From: Chara braunii
Taxonomy: Eukaryota; Streptophyta; Charophyceae; Charales; Characeae
Assembly: GCA_003427395.1 (NCBI GenBank)
Contig: BFEA01000417.1
Span: 1,145,153 to 1,176,443 of the forward strand
Reading direction: 5' to 3'
Length of the DNA stretch: 31,291 nucleotides
In this document: one piece after another, positions 18,590 through 29,200 of the stretch
How positions within the stretch are numbered: the stretch's first letter is position 1
Layout: the number at the start of each line of letters is the position of its first letter
Made by a program: the position numbers and the translations under genes
Notes under the pieces: generated by a model
What the model saw: only the letters and a program-made list of their open reading frames with translations
The model's database searches: none
What the model was told of the DNA's origin: nothing

Positions 18590-18785
18590 ACTTGGCTGAC
18601 TCTGTTGACAGTCATATGCTAGTCTTACAGACTAAGTCGTGCATGTCTAAGTCTGACTGTATTGCACTGGGAAGCTGCACCTAGGTAACCCTGGTAATTC
18701 TGGAGCTAGAACGTGTAGCATATCCCGAACTTCGGAAAAGATGTATTTTTGATAGAAGGCCGGTCCCAGTTTACCTTGAGCTTGC
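18590..18785 (+). pseudogene. SSU (18S) rRNA 5'-end-like fragment, copy B
   Basis: Better preserved than copy A: AGTCATATGCTAGTCTTACAG and GTGCATGTCTAAGT, then CTGGTAATTCTGGAGCTAG, CCCGAACTTCGGAAAAGATG and TTTTTGATAGAAGGCCGG follow the first ~190 bases of 18S rRNA. The same ~45-base internal loss as in copy A (after GGGAAGCTGC) shows both derive from one already damaged ancestor. Confidence 0.82.
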
Positions 18786-19820
18786 TGCAGCGCTATAGCC
18801 ATTCATTGTGTTTTGTACTAACTATTCCAGCGCAGAGCTCCCGTTTGTAGAATGTGTGAACCCGCCCGCAGACTAGTAAGTTGAACAACCTATCGAGCGA
18901 AGTTGTTCAGAAGACTGTTGGACTGTGGGTGGAAGGTTGTAGGCTGCGGACTACGAACTGTGGACTACAGGCCGCTGTGTACCACTGTCGCTGTCTGGTG
19001 ATCTATGCCGCTGTGTACCGCTGGTATTGTTGAAAGTGCGTGGACTACAGCTACTGGCAACTGCTGCTGTTGCTGTTAACCGCCGTCAAATGCTGCTGTC
19101 GTGAACAGGGCACGAACTATTACTATCGTTCTTGGTCACTGCTGTGTATTGTTGTTGCCCGCAAGGACTGTTACAGGCGGATGTGCAGCCTCAACTGGAC
19201 TTGAGAAGGGAGATTGATGCTGTGGTTGGAGAGCTAGTCAAGGGGTTGAGTTTGGCGGTTGGTTCCAATTGGACCAAGCTGTCACATTGGCTGCCATTGC
19301 GGGGCCCTCAAGCGCGTCAAGGAATCAAGGCCCTCTCCTGCGAGTCTGAATGCACCCCTCTTGGATCTGAGAGTCTGAAACTTCCTCTTTTTACCCTTCT
19401 TACTCTAAGTCTAGTCTATTGGGTCCTGAGAGGAAGGCAGCAAGCGGGATTGCAACCCGTAGGACCGCAACAAGACTCTGTGGGGATTCCACCCACCGAT
19501 TGAGGGAGCTCTGCCGGAACTTAGGAGGAGTTGTGGAGGCAAGGAATTAAAAGGTAATCATTGCTTTCCCTCTATAAACCCAGTTATAATCCCTATCTGT
19601 ATTACCCATTGCATCGCTGACTGAATATATGATGTGCAACCCTACTCTAGTTTTGGTTTGACTTTCAGGACACAAAACCAGATTAAGTAAAAGAATGTCT
19701 GCTCAATTTCAGTTTCAGCTTTATTGATTGTATGAAATCAGATTGCTAAAAGGAATTGCATCTGGGGAAGGCAGGATGGAGGACTGTTTTGATTGAGGGT
19801 TTGACTGGGTCATTAAGGTT
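18786..19820. other. Non-rRNA segment of the long repeat, copy B
   Basis: Counterpart of 6891-7945. The ORF at 19132-19503 overlaps the one in copy A but differs mostly by amino-acid-changing substitutions, so it is not called as a gene. Confidence 0.5.
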
Positions 19821-20655
19821 GGGAAGTCCCCATAAGTTTGGGGAGACCCACTGCTTTGTTTATTTTTGTTTGCATGGAGCGTCAGACCCTTCTGTAAGTT
19901 TAGGGGGTCTGATTGCTCATGAAGGGTCAGGCTGTTCTATAAGTTTAGGTGGCCTGACTGCTCTGACTTCAGAAGGTTAAATGTGGTTGATTTTTCAGGG
20001 ACCGAGTGCATTCTGTAAGTTCAGGTGCCTTGGTTGCCTTGGTTATTTTTGAGTTTTCTCTGTTTATTTGTTTTCTGAACAAGGAGGTCTGAACTGTTCT
20101 ATAAGTTTAGGTGGATCAGTCTCTTCCTTCTTTTTATTATGAAGAAGTAATCTTGGCAAAGGGCAGACCCTTTTGTAAGTTCGGGGGTTTGACTCGATGC
20201 CACACACATGATGAATCAGAGAGAAATGAAATTGGCAGAGAGTTAAACCCTTCTGTAAGTTCAGGGGGTCTAGCTCAAAGCCTCGCACATGCTGAAACGC
20301 AATGATTATAACTTGGCTATACCTTACTACTATTCTATTTAAGAACGAGCTAATTAGACTGTTCTATAAGTTTAGGTGGTCTTACTATAGTCTATCACAA
20401 CTTGAAGAGAGTATAACGAAGAATAAAATTGATGGTAAGCTGTGGCAGACTGAACTTAAGTTAGTTCAGTCATATGCAGCCTTAGAAGATTAAGTTTAGA
20501 GAGATATATACAACTTGGATATCATAAACAGTTCCGGACGACTAGAATGGTCTAGTCATGCGCCCAAAGAATAGAAAAGTAATTGTGCACTGTATTTGTG
20601 TATACTTTGGCTAAGTTGGGTTCATTCCATATTTTTGGGTGTCCTGACTTTACGC
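19821..20655. repeat. Array of small hairpin repeats, copy B
   Basis: Counterpart of 7947-8774. Perfect arms are kept at 19882-19912 (TCAGACCC/GGGTCTGA) and 19927-19957 (TCAGGC/GCCTGA). The first unit is clearer here (CCCCATAAGTTTGGGG, 19828-19843). The units near 20241 and 20354 have each lost a pair relative to A (AGTTAAACCC; GTCTTA), and the last has lost the loop core. So the array is now drifting in at least one copy. Confidence 0.85.
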
Positions 20656-20828
20656 CTTATGTAAGCTGGGTATAAAAGGGTAAATCATTGAAAGACCATG
20701 AACTATTGTTTGTCCAGACTTACTTGGGGCTGGTGAGAGTGCTAACCTTCGTGGGTTGGCGTACATGTGACTGAGTAAGATGACTACCGGATCTGAGTTT
20801 CAGTTTGGTAGGTAGTTGCTTTAGATGC

Positions 20829-21000
20829 TCGCCACGGGCTAGAGCGATAGGAGTTACTTTCAATTCCTGCATTTTCTATGATAGCTTTCTTTACTTAGGT
20901 TAATTTTTGCATTTTCGCCACGGGCTAGAGCGATAGGAGTTAGTTTCAATTCCTGCATTTTCTGTGATAGCTTTCCTTACTTAGGTTAATTTTTGCATTT
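20829..21000. repeat. 86-bp tandem duplication, copy B only
   Basis: The sequence beginning TCGCCACGGGCTAGAGCGAT occurs at 20829 and again at 20915 with few differences. Copy A has it once (from 8952). This is a recent local duplication. Confidence 0.9.
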
Positions 21001-21051
21001 TCTGGGATCATTTTTTTTATATTTGGCTTTGTATAAATCTTGGCAAGCTAC

Positions 21052-21606
21052 TTTCTTTACGAGAAGCGCTGCCGAAATTTTCTACAAATCCAAGGAGTTA
21101 GTCAACTTTTGACTTGTCAAAGTTCAACTTATTTTTTCTTTATATCCGACTTCGTAAAAATTTGGAAAGTCTCATTTTCTAAAAGGAGTGCTGCCCAAAT
21201 TTTTGCTAATTCAGGGAGTTAAACAAAATTGGACTTTGAGAAGTCAAAGTTATTTTCAAAATTCTGGACTTAGCTTTGTATAAATTTTGGGAGAGCACTT
21301 TTCTAGAGGGAGTGATGCCGAAATTTTTGCAAAACCAAGGAGTTAGTTAAATCTTGTCTAAGTTGAACTCAAGTTGTCTTTTGAGTTTGTATCTGACTTA
21401 GTATAAATCAAGGAAGTCTACCTTTCTAAAGGGAGTGCTGCCCAAATTTTTACTAAATTCAGGGAGTTAGATAAAATTTGTCTTTCCAAAGTTAAAAGAT
21501 TATTTATGCTTTAATATTTGGACTTATATAAATTCTGAAAAGACACTTTTCCTATGGGAAGCGCTGCCGAAATTTTCTTAGTTTAGAGGAGATAGATTAT
21601 ATTTTG
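21052..21606. repeat. Five alternating ~123-bp repeats, retroelement-leader-like
   Basis: The core word occurs at 21066, 21188, 21312, 21435 and 21561. It alternates between GCTGCCGAAATTTT (first, third with one change, fifth) and GCTGCCCAAATTTTT (second, fourth), each followed by a GGAGTTAG-like word. So the true period is a dimer of about 247 bp. Copy A retains one unit. At 21612 the array is followed by GGTGGCGATTCTGGCGATCC, which recalls tRNA primer-binding sites of some plant Ty3/gypsy elements (TGGCGACTC type). This is suggestive only. Confidence 0.65.
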
Positions 21607-22162
21607 ACAGGTGGCGATTCTGGCGATCCACCCTGAATAGGGGAAATTCTGTCATTAGTCTACCTTTGCTTTGGGCACTGGTGTAGAGGCAAATTTAGAC
21701 TTAGTTAATTAGGATGCTTGAGTAGGATCGTGATATGGGGATTATTCTCCATGGACTTATAGGTTTAGCCTGGGGCTTTAACCTGTCATGTGTTATAGGT
21801 CCTCTTGATCGTTTGATTCAAATTCAGGGTTAAATTCGGCTTGATCCACAAGGATCATCTTCTGTTATCACTGATAACAGGTCGGTTGTCGATTCGTCGG
21901 TTTTGCGATTCAACTCCAATCCACTCTTGCCACTCAACCTAAAGGCTTTAGCCCTGTGGTTTGAATTGTTTCATTGTGTTTTCACCCGAACTTTATTGAA
22001 TGACCAGTTAACAGAGATACTGAGTATTTTTATTGCGGGGAGGTTGCGCTGAGGTTGAGGTTTGCATGGCTAAAGCAAGGGGTATGAGAGCAGAGAATGG
22101 TTGAAGTTGACCCCGTGTAGTGCATGGACTTCCTGGTTGAATGTTTGATATGATTGCAGGTA
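21607..22162. other. Copy-B-specific segment after the repeats
   Basis: No ORF with a domain. It may be the leader of a former LTR element, given the possible primer-binding-like start at 21612 and the word GGGTATGAGAGCAG near 22079. It is absent from copy A, where a filler sequence marks the junction. Confidence 0.35.
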
Positions 22163-22315
22163 TGCTTGGTGATTCGGACTTGGGATTTGACTGCCTGCGC
22201 TCACATGCATATATATATGGTTGAGAGGAGTCCCACTGTAAATGTGAGAAGTGATCGTCCTATATTGATAACCCTCTATATATATGTATATATATATATG
22301 ATTTGAGTGTTTCGT

Positions 22316-22729
22316 GCGGCCTATGGTGACCGCGCGTAAGGGTTAAACAGATTATGTGTTTGAGAGAAAAGGGAGATCCCCTTTTATCCTTTGCTTCTCA
22401 GAGATTTTATGGTTGGACGTTGTAGTCCATGGCAGCTGTCAAAGTCAAACCCCTTGACTTTTGTCCAGGCCTGGAGTGGGGCTCATCTCCAGGGCAGTAA
22501 GAAACGACTGCCACCACAGGTATGAACTTGTGTACCACCCACTCTGCACAGAGTGCAGAAAAGGGTGTGTGGTCTTCAACCGCGCTTGGCGGTTGTCCAG
22601 CGTCGAGGGATTAACCCTCAAGGCGCGTGTCAGCCGACACTTGAGTGTCGAATGCGACCCTCGAGATTAACAAGGACCGCACGATTATGGGCACAACATA
22701 GTACGCCATCTTCGCGACTGCTTGCGTAC
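22316..22729 (+). ncRNA. Candidate structured RNA: string of hairpins, copy B
   Basis: Counterpart of 9382-9795 (add 12934). All hairpins are present, and the bases that are N in copy A are read here: CACAGGT atga ACTTGTG is complete at 22515-22532. Only two substitutions separate the copies between 22311 and 22706 (T/C at 22399 and G/A at 22672). The last hairpin has GTACGC/GCGTAC here, six of the eight pairs seen in A. Function unknown. Confidence 0.5.
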
Positions 22730-23089
22730 GTTTGGATTGCGAGCCGATATGAGATAGCCCTGCGTCCGCACGGTTTTATACCAAATCTCGCGCGCGACGC
22801 GTATCGGATTTCCGCATTGGAAAGTTATGGGACGGCCACTTAAGGGGCTAGGAGCGTTGTCGCGTTGTTTGTGTTGTGTTGTTTCGTATGTGAGCGTGTG
22901 TGTGTGTGTTATTTTTGTGTCCAGTGAAGTGGTGTGCGCGTGGTGTGTGGGATGCGTCCTAGTCGACCAACGACGAGTCACGCTTGGGACCTCAGGCCCC
23001 CAAGATGTCGGCTCGCGTGCGGGCTCGACAGGCGTATTACCGCGCGTACCCCCTATGCTTCAGCGAACGAGAAACGCCCTCAGCTGGTC

Positions 23090-23383
23090 CACCTCTGCGA
23101 TTGCAACTGATTAGCTTTCGTACTGTGGACTGGTAGCTCGGCGGGGATACGCTCACCGAAGGGAGGTGACAACTCTCGTAAGGTGTAGGTAAGTCATGCC
23201 TCGCGTAGGCCCTATCCTGTCGTAGGGGCTCGCGAGAGGTATGGTGGCGCACCCCGCCGGAGCGGCTTGCGGAAGCTCCACACGTATAATTTTTGCGACG
23301 AAGGAATTAAACCAACTCCTGCGTGACGCGGCCGGGAGGGTCCCGCACTGCCCTGGTGCGGTGCCGGACCGATGCGCTCGACA
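23090..23383 (+). pseudogene. Possible further SSU rRNA-like fragment, copy B
   Basis: Counterpart of 10160-10453, with the same weak resemblance to 18S positions about 300-450. The homology to copy A ends at GATGCGCTCGAC (23370-23382). Confidence 0.3.
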
Positions 23384-25571
23384 CCACCTTCGTCGACTGC
23401 CGCTTCCCTTCCCTCGACTGGTGTGGCGGCCCAGCGCTCCGTCGTGCCCTCCCTTTTTTTCCCTTCTGTCACTTTTTCCTTCGCTCTCTCTCTCTCTCCC
23501 TCTCTCTCTTCCTTTCTCGCTTTAAGCCGTGCTTTTCGTCTCTTTGTGCTCGCTCTCCCTCTTCCTCTCCCTGTGCTCACTCTCTTTCTCTCTCTCTCTC
23601 TCTCCCTCCGTCTTCTTCTCCCACTCCTCCTCCCAGGTTCGCGCGATACGTTGGCGTGACAGTTTGACAACTACTCCTTTTCTCGTGGCAGAAGTCGCCG
23701 ACAGATCAGTGGCCGTGTGCGCGCGTTCTTTGTACTCTCGTCCTTGTGTGTGCGTCCACCGAGCTCGTCTGTGTGAGCGACCCCCTTCCTCGACCGTTCG
23801 CGCCCACGACCTCTGTATCGGAGCGCTCCTTACGTGTTTTCACAGAACTCGAGCCTCTGTGCGTGTGCCCGCTGTCCAGCCTCCTACTCCCTCGATCGAC
23901 CGTCTGTGCGAGCCACCGAGTCCTGAAGCCGTGACTGTCCTCGGAGCTTCTGCTCGGTGCGCAGAAGGTCCCTCCCTATTTCTCTCTCGTCCGCCTGTAC
24001 AAGCCGCCGGACTCGTAGCGCCTGATCTTCCCCGACACCTCGCATCGTGCGCGGAAGCTCCCTTCCCCGTTTCTCTCTCGTTCGCCAGTCCGAGCCACCT
24101 GACTCCGAGCGTGATCGCAAACTAGTGTTTGACGTGCAAATCCCGAAAAATTATGTGCGCTCTCCGATCGGTTCGCCCCCTTTTCCTTTTATGTCGAACT
24201 CCCTCGAGCCCTCTACACTCCTACTGGATCGCCCCCCCCCCCCCCTTCCAATTCTCCGCCGGGTGTTCCTCTCGTCTTTATCCACTTATCATTCCACTTT
24301 CAAGTTTAAAATTTTCCAAAATTTTCGTTTTTTTCCACCTTCGTTTTTTATTCTCACCTTCCGCCCTGTTGCCACGCACACCATCTACTTAATATTTCAA
24401 ACTTTACTCTCGATCGGTGGTCTCCCAGGCCTTCCGATCCGAGACTCGAATCCTCCCTCCTCCATTTTTCCACCAATCTCTGCACAACTTTGCTCATCTA
24501 TGTATCCAGACGTTTCCTTCAGCCCATTCCCCCCAATTTCGCCCACAAGAATCCACCTCCAGACTATCTTCACCCGTGGCAAAGAGATCAAAAACTATTA
24601 TCAAGAAGGCAGGGCGCGCACAACTTTGCTCCCCCCTTGGATGCAGAGGTTTCCTTCGGCCATTCCCCCCAATTTCGCCCGCAAGAATCCGCCTCCTAAC
24701 TGTCTTCACCCGTGGCAAAAAAAAAAAACGGTTATCAAGAAGGTAGTGGTGCGCACCCCTCGGCTCCAAATGATCCTCCCCATTCGCAACTCCCAGGAGT
24801 GTTCCAACAGGGAGGTTTCCAATCACTGATCTCACCGTTGGTGCCGAGCCTCGGGCCATCTCACTAGTCCATTTGTGCCAACCTCGCACTTGGTGACACT
24901 CGACTACCTCTCTCCTCGCATCGAGGGGGCCCGAATCACGGAAGCCCACCCTGGTTTCAAGGCACACAAAATCGGTTACTTGGAGATCACTCGAGAACCC
25001 GCCCCCCACCGAACTCACCATTGCTGATCACGCCCTGCCATAGAACGGTCATCGCTCAGAAAATGAACCTAGTCTAATTTGAATACCACGACCGTATCAA
25101 AACCGATTTCTTTACACTAGAGTGGTCGTGCGATATTGGGACGGTCGTCCGCATGCACCTGGCCAATCGCACTGACACACTGTGTCGGCACCCCGCCGAG
25201 TTTTGCTTCGAAGCCGCTCCATTACCGTACTGTCAACCGACTGCCAGGACTGGATATCCTTTTGCAGTGACTGCGGCAAGATTGGTAGTCGAGATGACCC
25301 GCACACCTTTTCTTTCGTCCTCGACTCTTTGGATCAGCCAAAGTTCCCTGGTTCATTATGGAGTAACTTCACAACCGCCCGTATCCAAAGCACACACCCT
25401 CTCTCGCCTCCTTCCCTTTCAGGGATTCCTTGGCTTGGTCTGGGTCCCACCACCTTTCCTTCTTTTTTTTAGTACTTGTCGCAAAATCTTCGATTTTCCG
25501 TCCACGTTAGGCCCTGCTTGCGACCACGCCCGGGTCGTTTTCCCTACTTGTTCTTAGGTTAGTGTGGAGAT
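23384..25571. other. Pyrimidine-rich DNA, probably including the 3' LTR of the retroelement
   Basis: No gene is supported: open frames here (for example 24047-24829) are Pro, Ser and Phe-rich readings of CT-rich DNA. CT tracts occur at 23484-23515 and 23576-23605, and a C14 run at 24232-24245. A tandem duplication of period 136 starts at 24482 and 24618 (CACAACTTTGCTC to TTCACCCGTGGCAAA). By position this is downstream of the minus-strand retroelement's coding region, so its 3' LTR should be here, but I could not fix the left LTR end. Confidence 0.45.
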
Positions 25572-25603
25572 CAGGAATTTGATATCATACCAAAACCCCT
25601 CAG
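25572..25603 (-). other. Candidate polypurine tract and 3' LTR start
   Basis: On the minus strand GACTGAGGGGTTTTGGTA is followed by TGATATCAAATTCC. A G-rich tract next to a TG start is the usual arrangement at the beginning of a 3' LTR. The second LTR is outside the window, so this cannot be confirmed here. Confidence 0.35.
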
Positions 25604-26036
25604 TCACACGCATCTAGATCCCCAAAATAGGCAGCAAGATAAAAAAACAACCTCGAAAAGTCTTTCTTTTAAAAAAAAAACAAGTGTTCGGTTGGTAGGC
25701 AGCCGCCCGACAACCAGCCCATACCCCAATTTTCGCCGTCCCCGACGAGCTTTTTTCATAATTATCGTCCTAAGCAATACCCCATTTCTTCCTATAGTTT
25801 TAGGTCCCCTTCCCTTTCCCAAGTCTTTGGCCCTTCCCCTTATCCGATTTCGGTGCATAGTTCGTGATGCCCCCTCCCTGTGACTATGGTACACCTGCCT
25901 ACTTGTGAAACACTTTCCTCTTTTCTCGACTATAGTACACGGTTCCCCTTTATTAAACAGTCCGAATATACCCTTCCTTAAGGCACCCTCACGGTCCCGT
26001 TCTTTGGCTATGCTACCGTCTTTTTGCTGAGAAGAA

Positions 26037-26187
26037 CTACCATAGTCTCCTTCTCCGTATCCTTTTCTCTCCCCGTGCTTTTCTGCGCTTCCTCTCTGCT
26101 CTATCACGTTTCGCTCTCAAGGTTTTCTTCGAGACACTCCTTCGTCCCTTTACCCGACGGTCCCGTACACGACCCTCGTCTTCGTCT

Positions 26188-26253
<66 letters not shown>

Positions 26254-26438
26254 CTCGGCCTCTTCTGCCTTCTCGGTGTTTTCGGCAATGTAGGCCTCCA
26301 GACTCGGTATCTTTTATTTGGACCCTTTGACGACGCCCCTTGATTTGAGGTCTCGCCCTTTTCATAGCAGTTGTTTTCTTCCGTGGGTACCGCTACCTTT
26401 CCTTTCCTTTTTGGGTTTGTTTCAAGAGTTCCTCTTTG
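26037..26438 (-). pseudogene. Possible C-terminal tail of the integrase polyprotein, basic with an Asp-Glu repeat
   Basis: Beyond the TGA at 26439-26441 that ends the recognisable integrase, the same frame stays open for about 130 codons. It holds a Lys and Arg-rich part (NPKRKGKVAV, PKTPRRQKRPR), then about 13 Asp-Glu pairs, then a strongly basic end (KKTLRAKRDRAERKRRKARG). The TGA may itself be a decayed Arg codon (CGA). A charged tail after integrase could serve in chromatin or nuclear targeting, as chromodomains do in other Ty3/gypsy elements; this is inference. The repeat DNA is open in several frames, so coding is not certain. Confidence 0.4.
26174..26253. repeat. CTCGTC hexanucleotide minisatellite
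   Basis: About 13 copies of CTCGTC (CTTCGT variants at the left). Reads as Asp-Glu on the minus strand in the integrase-tail frame, Arg-Thr in another frame, and Arg-Pro on the plus strand. Confidence 0.97.
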
Positions 26439-27840
26439 TCAAAAAATTCTCAGACGTGCTCCTGCGACAGAATATCTAAGTCAAACCCCATCTAACTCAG
26501 CGAGAAACCAGGCCCCCCCATCTAATCGCTTAAGCACGCGGAAAGGTCCCATCCAGCGATTGGCTAGCTTTCTCGCCCAGGTTTTTCTAGCGATGAGTCG
26601 GACATTAAGACGAGGTCCCCAATCCTGATCAGCTCATATCGAACTCGCAAGTTTCGATCCCACCTTTCTTTCCCTTTCGTTCTCTCTTTTTCAACGTTTT
26701 GGGCTGCCTCCATCATCCTAGCGTCTAGACTCTCGGCTATTTGTCGCAATCGCGCTTCTAACAACTCGCTCCTCGTCATATTGGCCCTCCATGAGACACT
26801 TGTCCAGGTATCTACATGGAATTCGATAGGCAAAGGGCAATGTCGACCGAACCACAAGGTATAAGGGGGGTACCCCGTGCTTGATTTGACCGCCACGTTA
26901 TCCGCCCAAACGACATACCGCAGGAAACGCGACCATTGGCTTTCCCAGCCTTTACACAATTTTGCCAAGGCTTCTACCAACGTTTGATGCCCTCGCTCAA
27001 CTAGCGCATTGCTTTGGGGGTGATAAACGGTTGTATAAGCCATCTTGATCCCTGTTTTTTCTAGTATCCCTTTCACTTTTTGATTTGTGAATTCAGCCCC
27101 CCTATCCATGACGATTTTTCCCACGCATCCGTACCTAGCAATATATTCTAGTAGAAAGTCACTAATTTCTTCCGCAGTCTTCTTTTTAATGGCTCTAGCC
27201 TCCACAAATCCGGTAAGATCATCGCGGACGTTGATAATGTATCACAACCCTCCTTCCCCCTTTGGCATGGTTATTAGATCCATGTGGACCTTCTCCCCAG
27301 ACACGGCAGAAAACGATGAAAAAAAGGCTCCTTGTAACGGACTATCGCTCTCTTTTAACAAGCGTCACAAGTAAAGCAATATTTTTCAATCTCCCCGTAT
27401 TGCCCGTCCCACCAATAAAGTCTCCGAACCTTGTCGAATGTCACCTTCACCCCACAGTAACCGCCGACAATCTTGTCGTGCAATTCTTCTACGACGACGC
27501 TCCTTTCCTCTGGATCACAGAGTACCCGCATGGACATTGCCAACTTTGCGGGTCTTTTAAAAAGGTGCCCACCTTTCAAATAGTATCCAAGAGCTTGTTT
27601 TCTCACGACCTTGGCCCCCTCTTGTCTACCGGCTAAGTACAATCCTATGTCCCGATATTTTCCGCCGTAGAGGTTGGCTAAAAACACCTTCGAGTTCCTG
27701 CTCATGCCTTCCTCAGGAATAGACTTCGGGCTCACTCTATTTGCAGCGATGCTCATGGTATTGTCCTTGACCATTGAACGAACTTCTACATTCATCCTCG
27801 GGCGGTCCTCTTCCCGGATTGGAATTCTGGACAACCCGTC
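26439..27840 (-). pseudogene. Retroelement integrase with zinc-binding domain
   Basis: Integrase inserts the element's cDNA. From the N-terminus: HHCC-type zinc domain at about 27480-27358, ending CFTCDAC; its second His is replaced (GGYCG, codon 27457-27459 TAC). Then a stop at 27355 directly after CDAC, a frameshift at the A-run 27319-27325, and EKVHMDLITMPKGEGG. A TGA follows at 27242, then the catalytic core: Asp in RDDLTG, Asp in MDRGAEF and Glu in NALVERGH. The last two are separated by exactly 35 residues, the DD35E pattern. After GDLVLMSDSSLEKPG a frameshift near 26565 leads into KLANRWMGPFRVLKRLDGG, with another TGA at 26481. Catalytic residues survive although the reading frame does not. 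Confidence 0.92.
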
Positions 27841-28371
27841 GACTACTTGGTTCTTAGGCCCCTTTCAACCTTGTAATTATAGAGCCTAATGTGGATCATC
27901 CACGGAGCTATCGCCGGGTCCGTCAACGAGGAGTCTTTCTGAAGTACGGCCGCCAACGAGGTCGGGTCCACGCGAATGAGGAATCGCCTTCCATAGATGT
28001 GATGTCTAAAGGTTTTCAGGTAGTGCAGCATCCCTAAAAATTCTTTCTTGAATTGACTGTAGTTTCTTTCTATAGTATTGAGTGCCCGACTCTCGAACCT
28101 TAAAGGTCGCTCCTTGCCTTCTCCTTCGTTTTAGGACAGGTGTCCCCTTACAGAACAAGGTCCAACATCGGTAGACACTATGAAGGGTTTATGCTCTTCA
28201 TCCTCAAAGTAGGGTATCCCCAGTACTTGACCTCCCTCTCGGAACTCTTCCTTGAGGGTTTCCATTGCCCTTTCCTGGTCTCCTCCCCAGTCCCATTTAT
28301 CAGTTTTATGGAGCAACTTTCGGAGGGGCTCCGCCTTGTCACTGTAGGCCTTTATAAAGATGCGCAAATGG
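27841..28371 (-). pseudogene. Retroelement RNase H region and end of reverse transcriptase
   Basis: LRIFIKAYSDKAEPLRKLLH and KWDWGGDQERAMETLKEEF are the connection between reverse transcriptase and RNase H. PYFEDEEHKPFIVSTDVGP contains the RNase H catalytic Asp. A TAA at 28131 follows HLS, where the family has Gln. The frame continues RPLRFESRALNTIERNYSQF and ends with IYGRRFLIRVDPTSLAAVL and YNYKVERG. A frameshift near 27856 separates it from VVDGLSRIPIRE, the linker to integrase. Another frameshift, at about 28370, separates it from the upstream reverse transcriptase. Confidence 0.88.
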
Positions 28372-29200
28372 ACCACAACCCTAGAAATTGCCGCACCTCC
28401 GTGATTGATTTTAGGGGAGACGACCATAGAAATAACTTCTCCAGCTTGGCAGGATCCGGTCTTGTTCCGTCCTTGTCGCCAATGAACCCTAATATTTTGA
28501 TAAAATAGACCGTCCACCGACTCTTAGTCCCGCTGACGGTATGGTCCGCGTCGTCTAACTTTCTAAGGACCACGCCCACGTCCGTCATGTGATCCACCAG
28601 AAATTTTTTAGCCCTGGAAAAGACCTCCGTTTCGTCCTTCCCCACCGACCCTTTGATTGGAAAGTCGCCCTAGAAAACTTCCACTTTTCTCCGGAATGAA
28701 CTCCTTAAGGACCACAATCATTGCTCTTTGAAAAACGGTCACTCCATTGGTCCATCCCATTGGTACAACCATCATTTGTACTAACCCTAATGGAGTTTGC
28801 ATGTCCGTCATGTGTCGATTGCGATAATCCAGGGGGATCTCGTCATACCCTAAAAAAAGGTCACATATGGAACAAATTGATTGCTCCGCCACTCATTCCG
28901 ATAAGAGATCCGCTTCCGGTATAGACCCGACGTCTTGGATCATGACTGCATTCATCCTTTGAAGATCCTGGATCCATCTGAGCTTATTGCTACCTCCCTT
29001 CCTGATAAAAAACCATTTGTTCGTGTAAACACTTTCACACGGTTCGACTTCGAACGTCCTTTTCCTTTATGAAAGCGACTATTTCCTCCGTCTCCTTCTG
29101 CGCATACTTCCCGGAGGTCTATCCTTCCATGGTACGCGAGAAATGGTATGGATCCTTGCAGGCTTAGCGTACCTTGGGTCTATCCTTCCTCACTCTGAGT
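28372..29200 (-). pseudogene. Retroelement reverse transcriptase
   Basis: Reverse transcriptase copies element RNA into DNA. Visible pieces: DPYHFSRTMEG, TAG at 29119, TSGKYAQKETEEIVAFIKEK, a frameshift near 29052, KWFFIRKGGSNKLRWIQDLQ and DVGSIPEADLLSE, then TGA at 28893. Next come SICDLFLGYDEIPLD (catalytic Asp of motif A), TPLGLVQMMVVPMGWTNG and FQRAMIVVL. The metal-binding box, normally Y/F-x-D-D, reads FLG with a frameshift in the G run 28668-28670 before GDFPIKGSVGKDETEV. The active site is therefore destroyed. VRQFLGLWS ends this frame at 28372. Confidence 0.9.

Larger units (their letters stand above)
16398..23383 (+). repeat. Copy B of the long rDNA-like repeat
   Basis: This is the second copy of 4594-10453, with two insertions relative to A: a GA microsatellite at 18297-18367 and about 1 kb around 21165-22162, plus an 86-bp tandem duplication. 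Its left side continues into LSU-like sequence (16226) that in copy A is cut off by the Harbinger element. Its right side stops abruptly at 23383, where unrelated pyrimidine-rich DNA begins. Copies A and B together with 10454-16225 suggest a tandem unit of about 11.8 kb. Confidence 0.9.

Noticed and set aside
24047-24829. 260-codon plus-strand ORF
   Set aside because: It crosses a C14 run, a poly-A run and a 136-bp tandem duplication. Its Pro, Ser and Phe-rich composition reflects pyrimidine-rich DNA.
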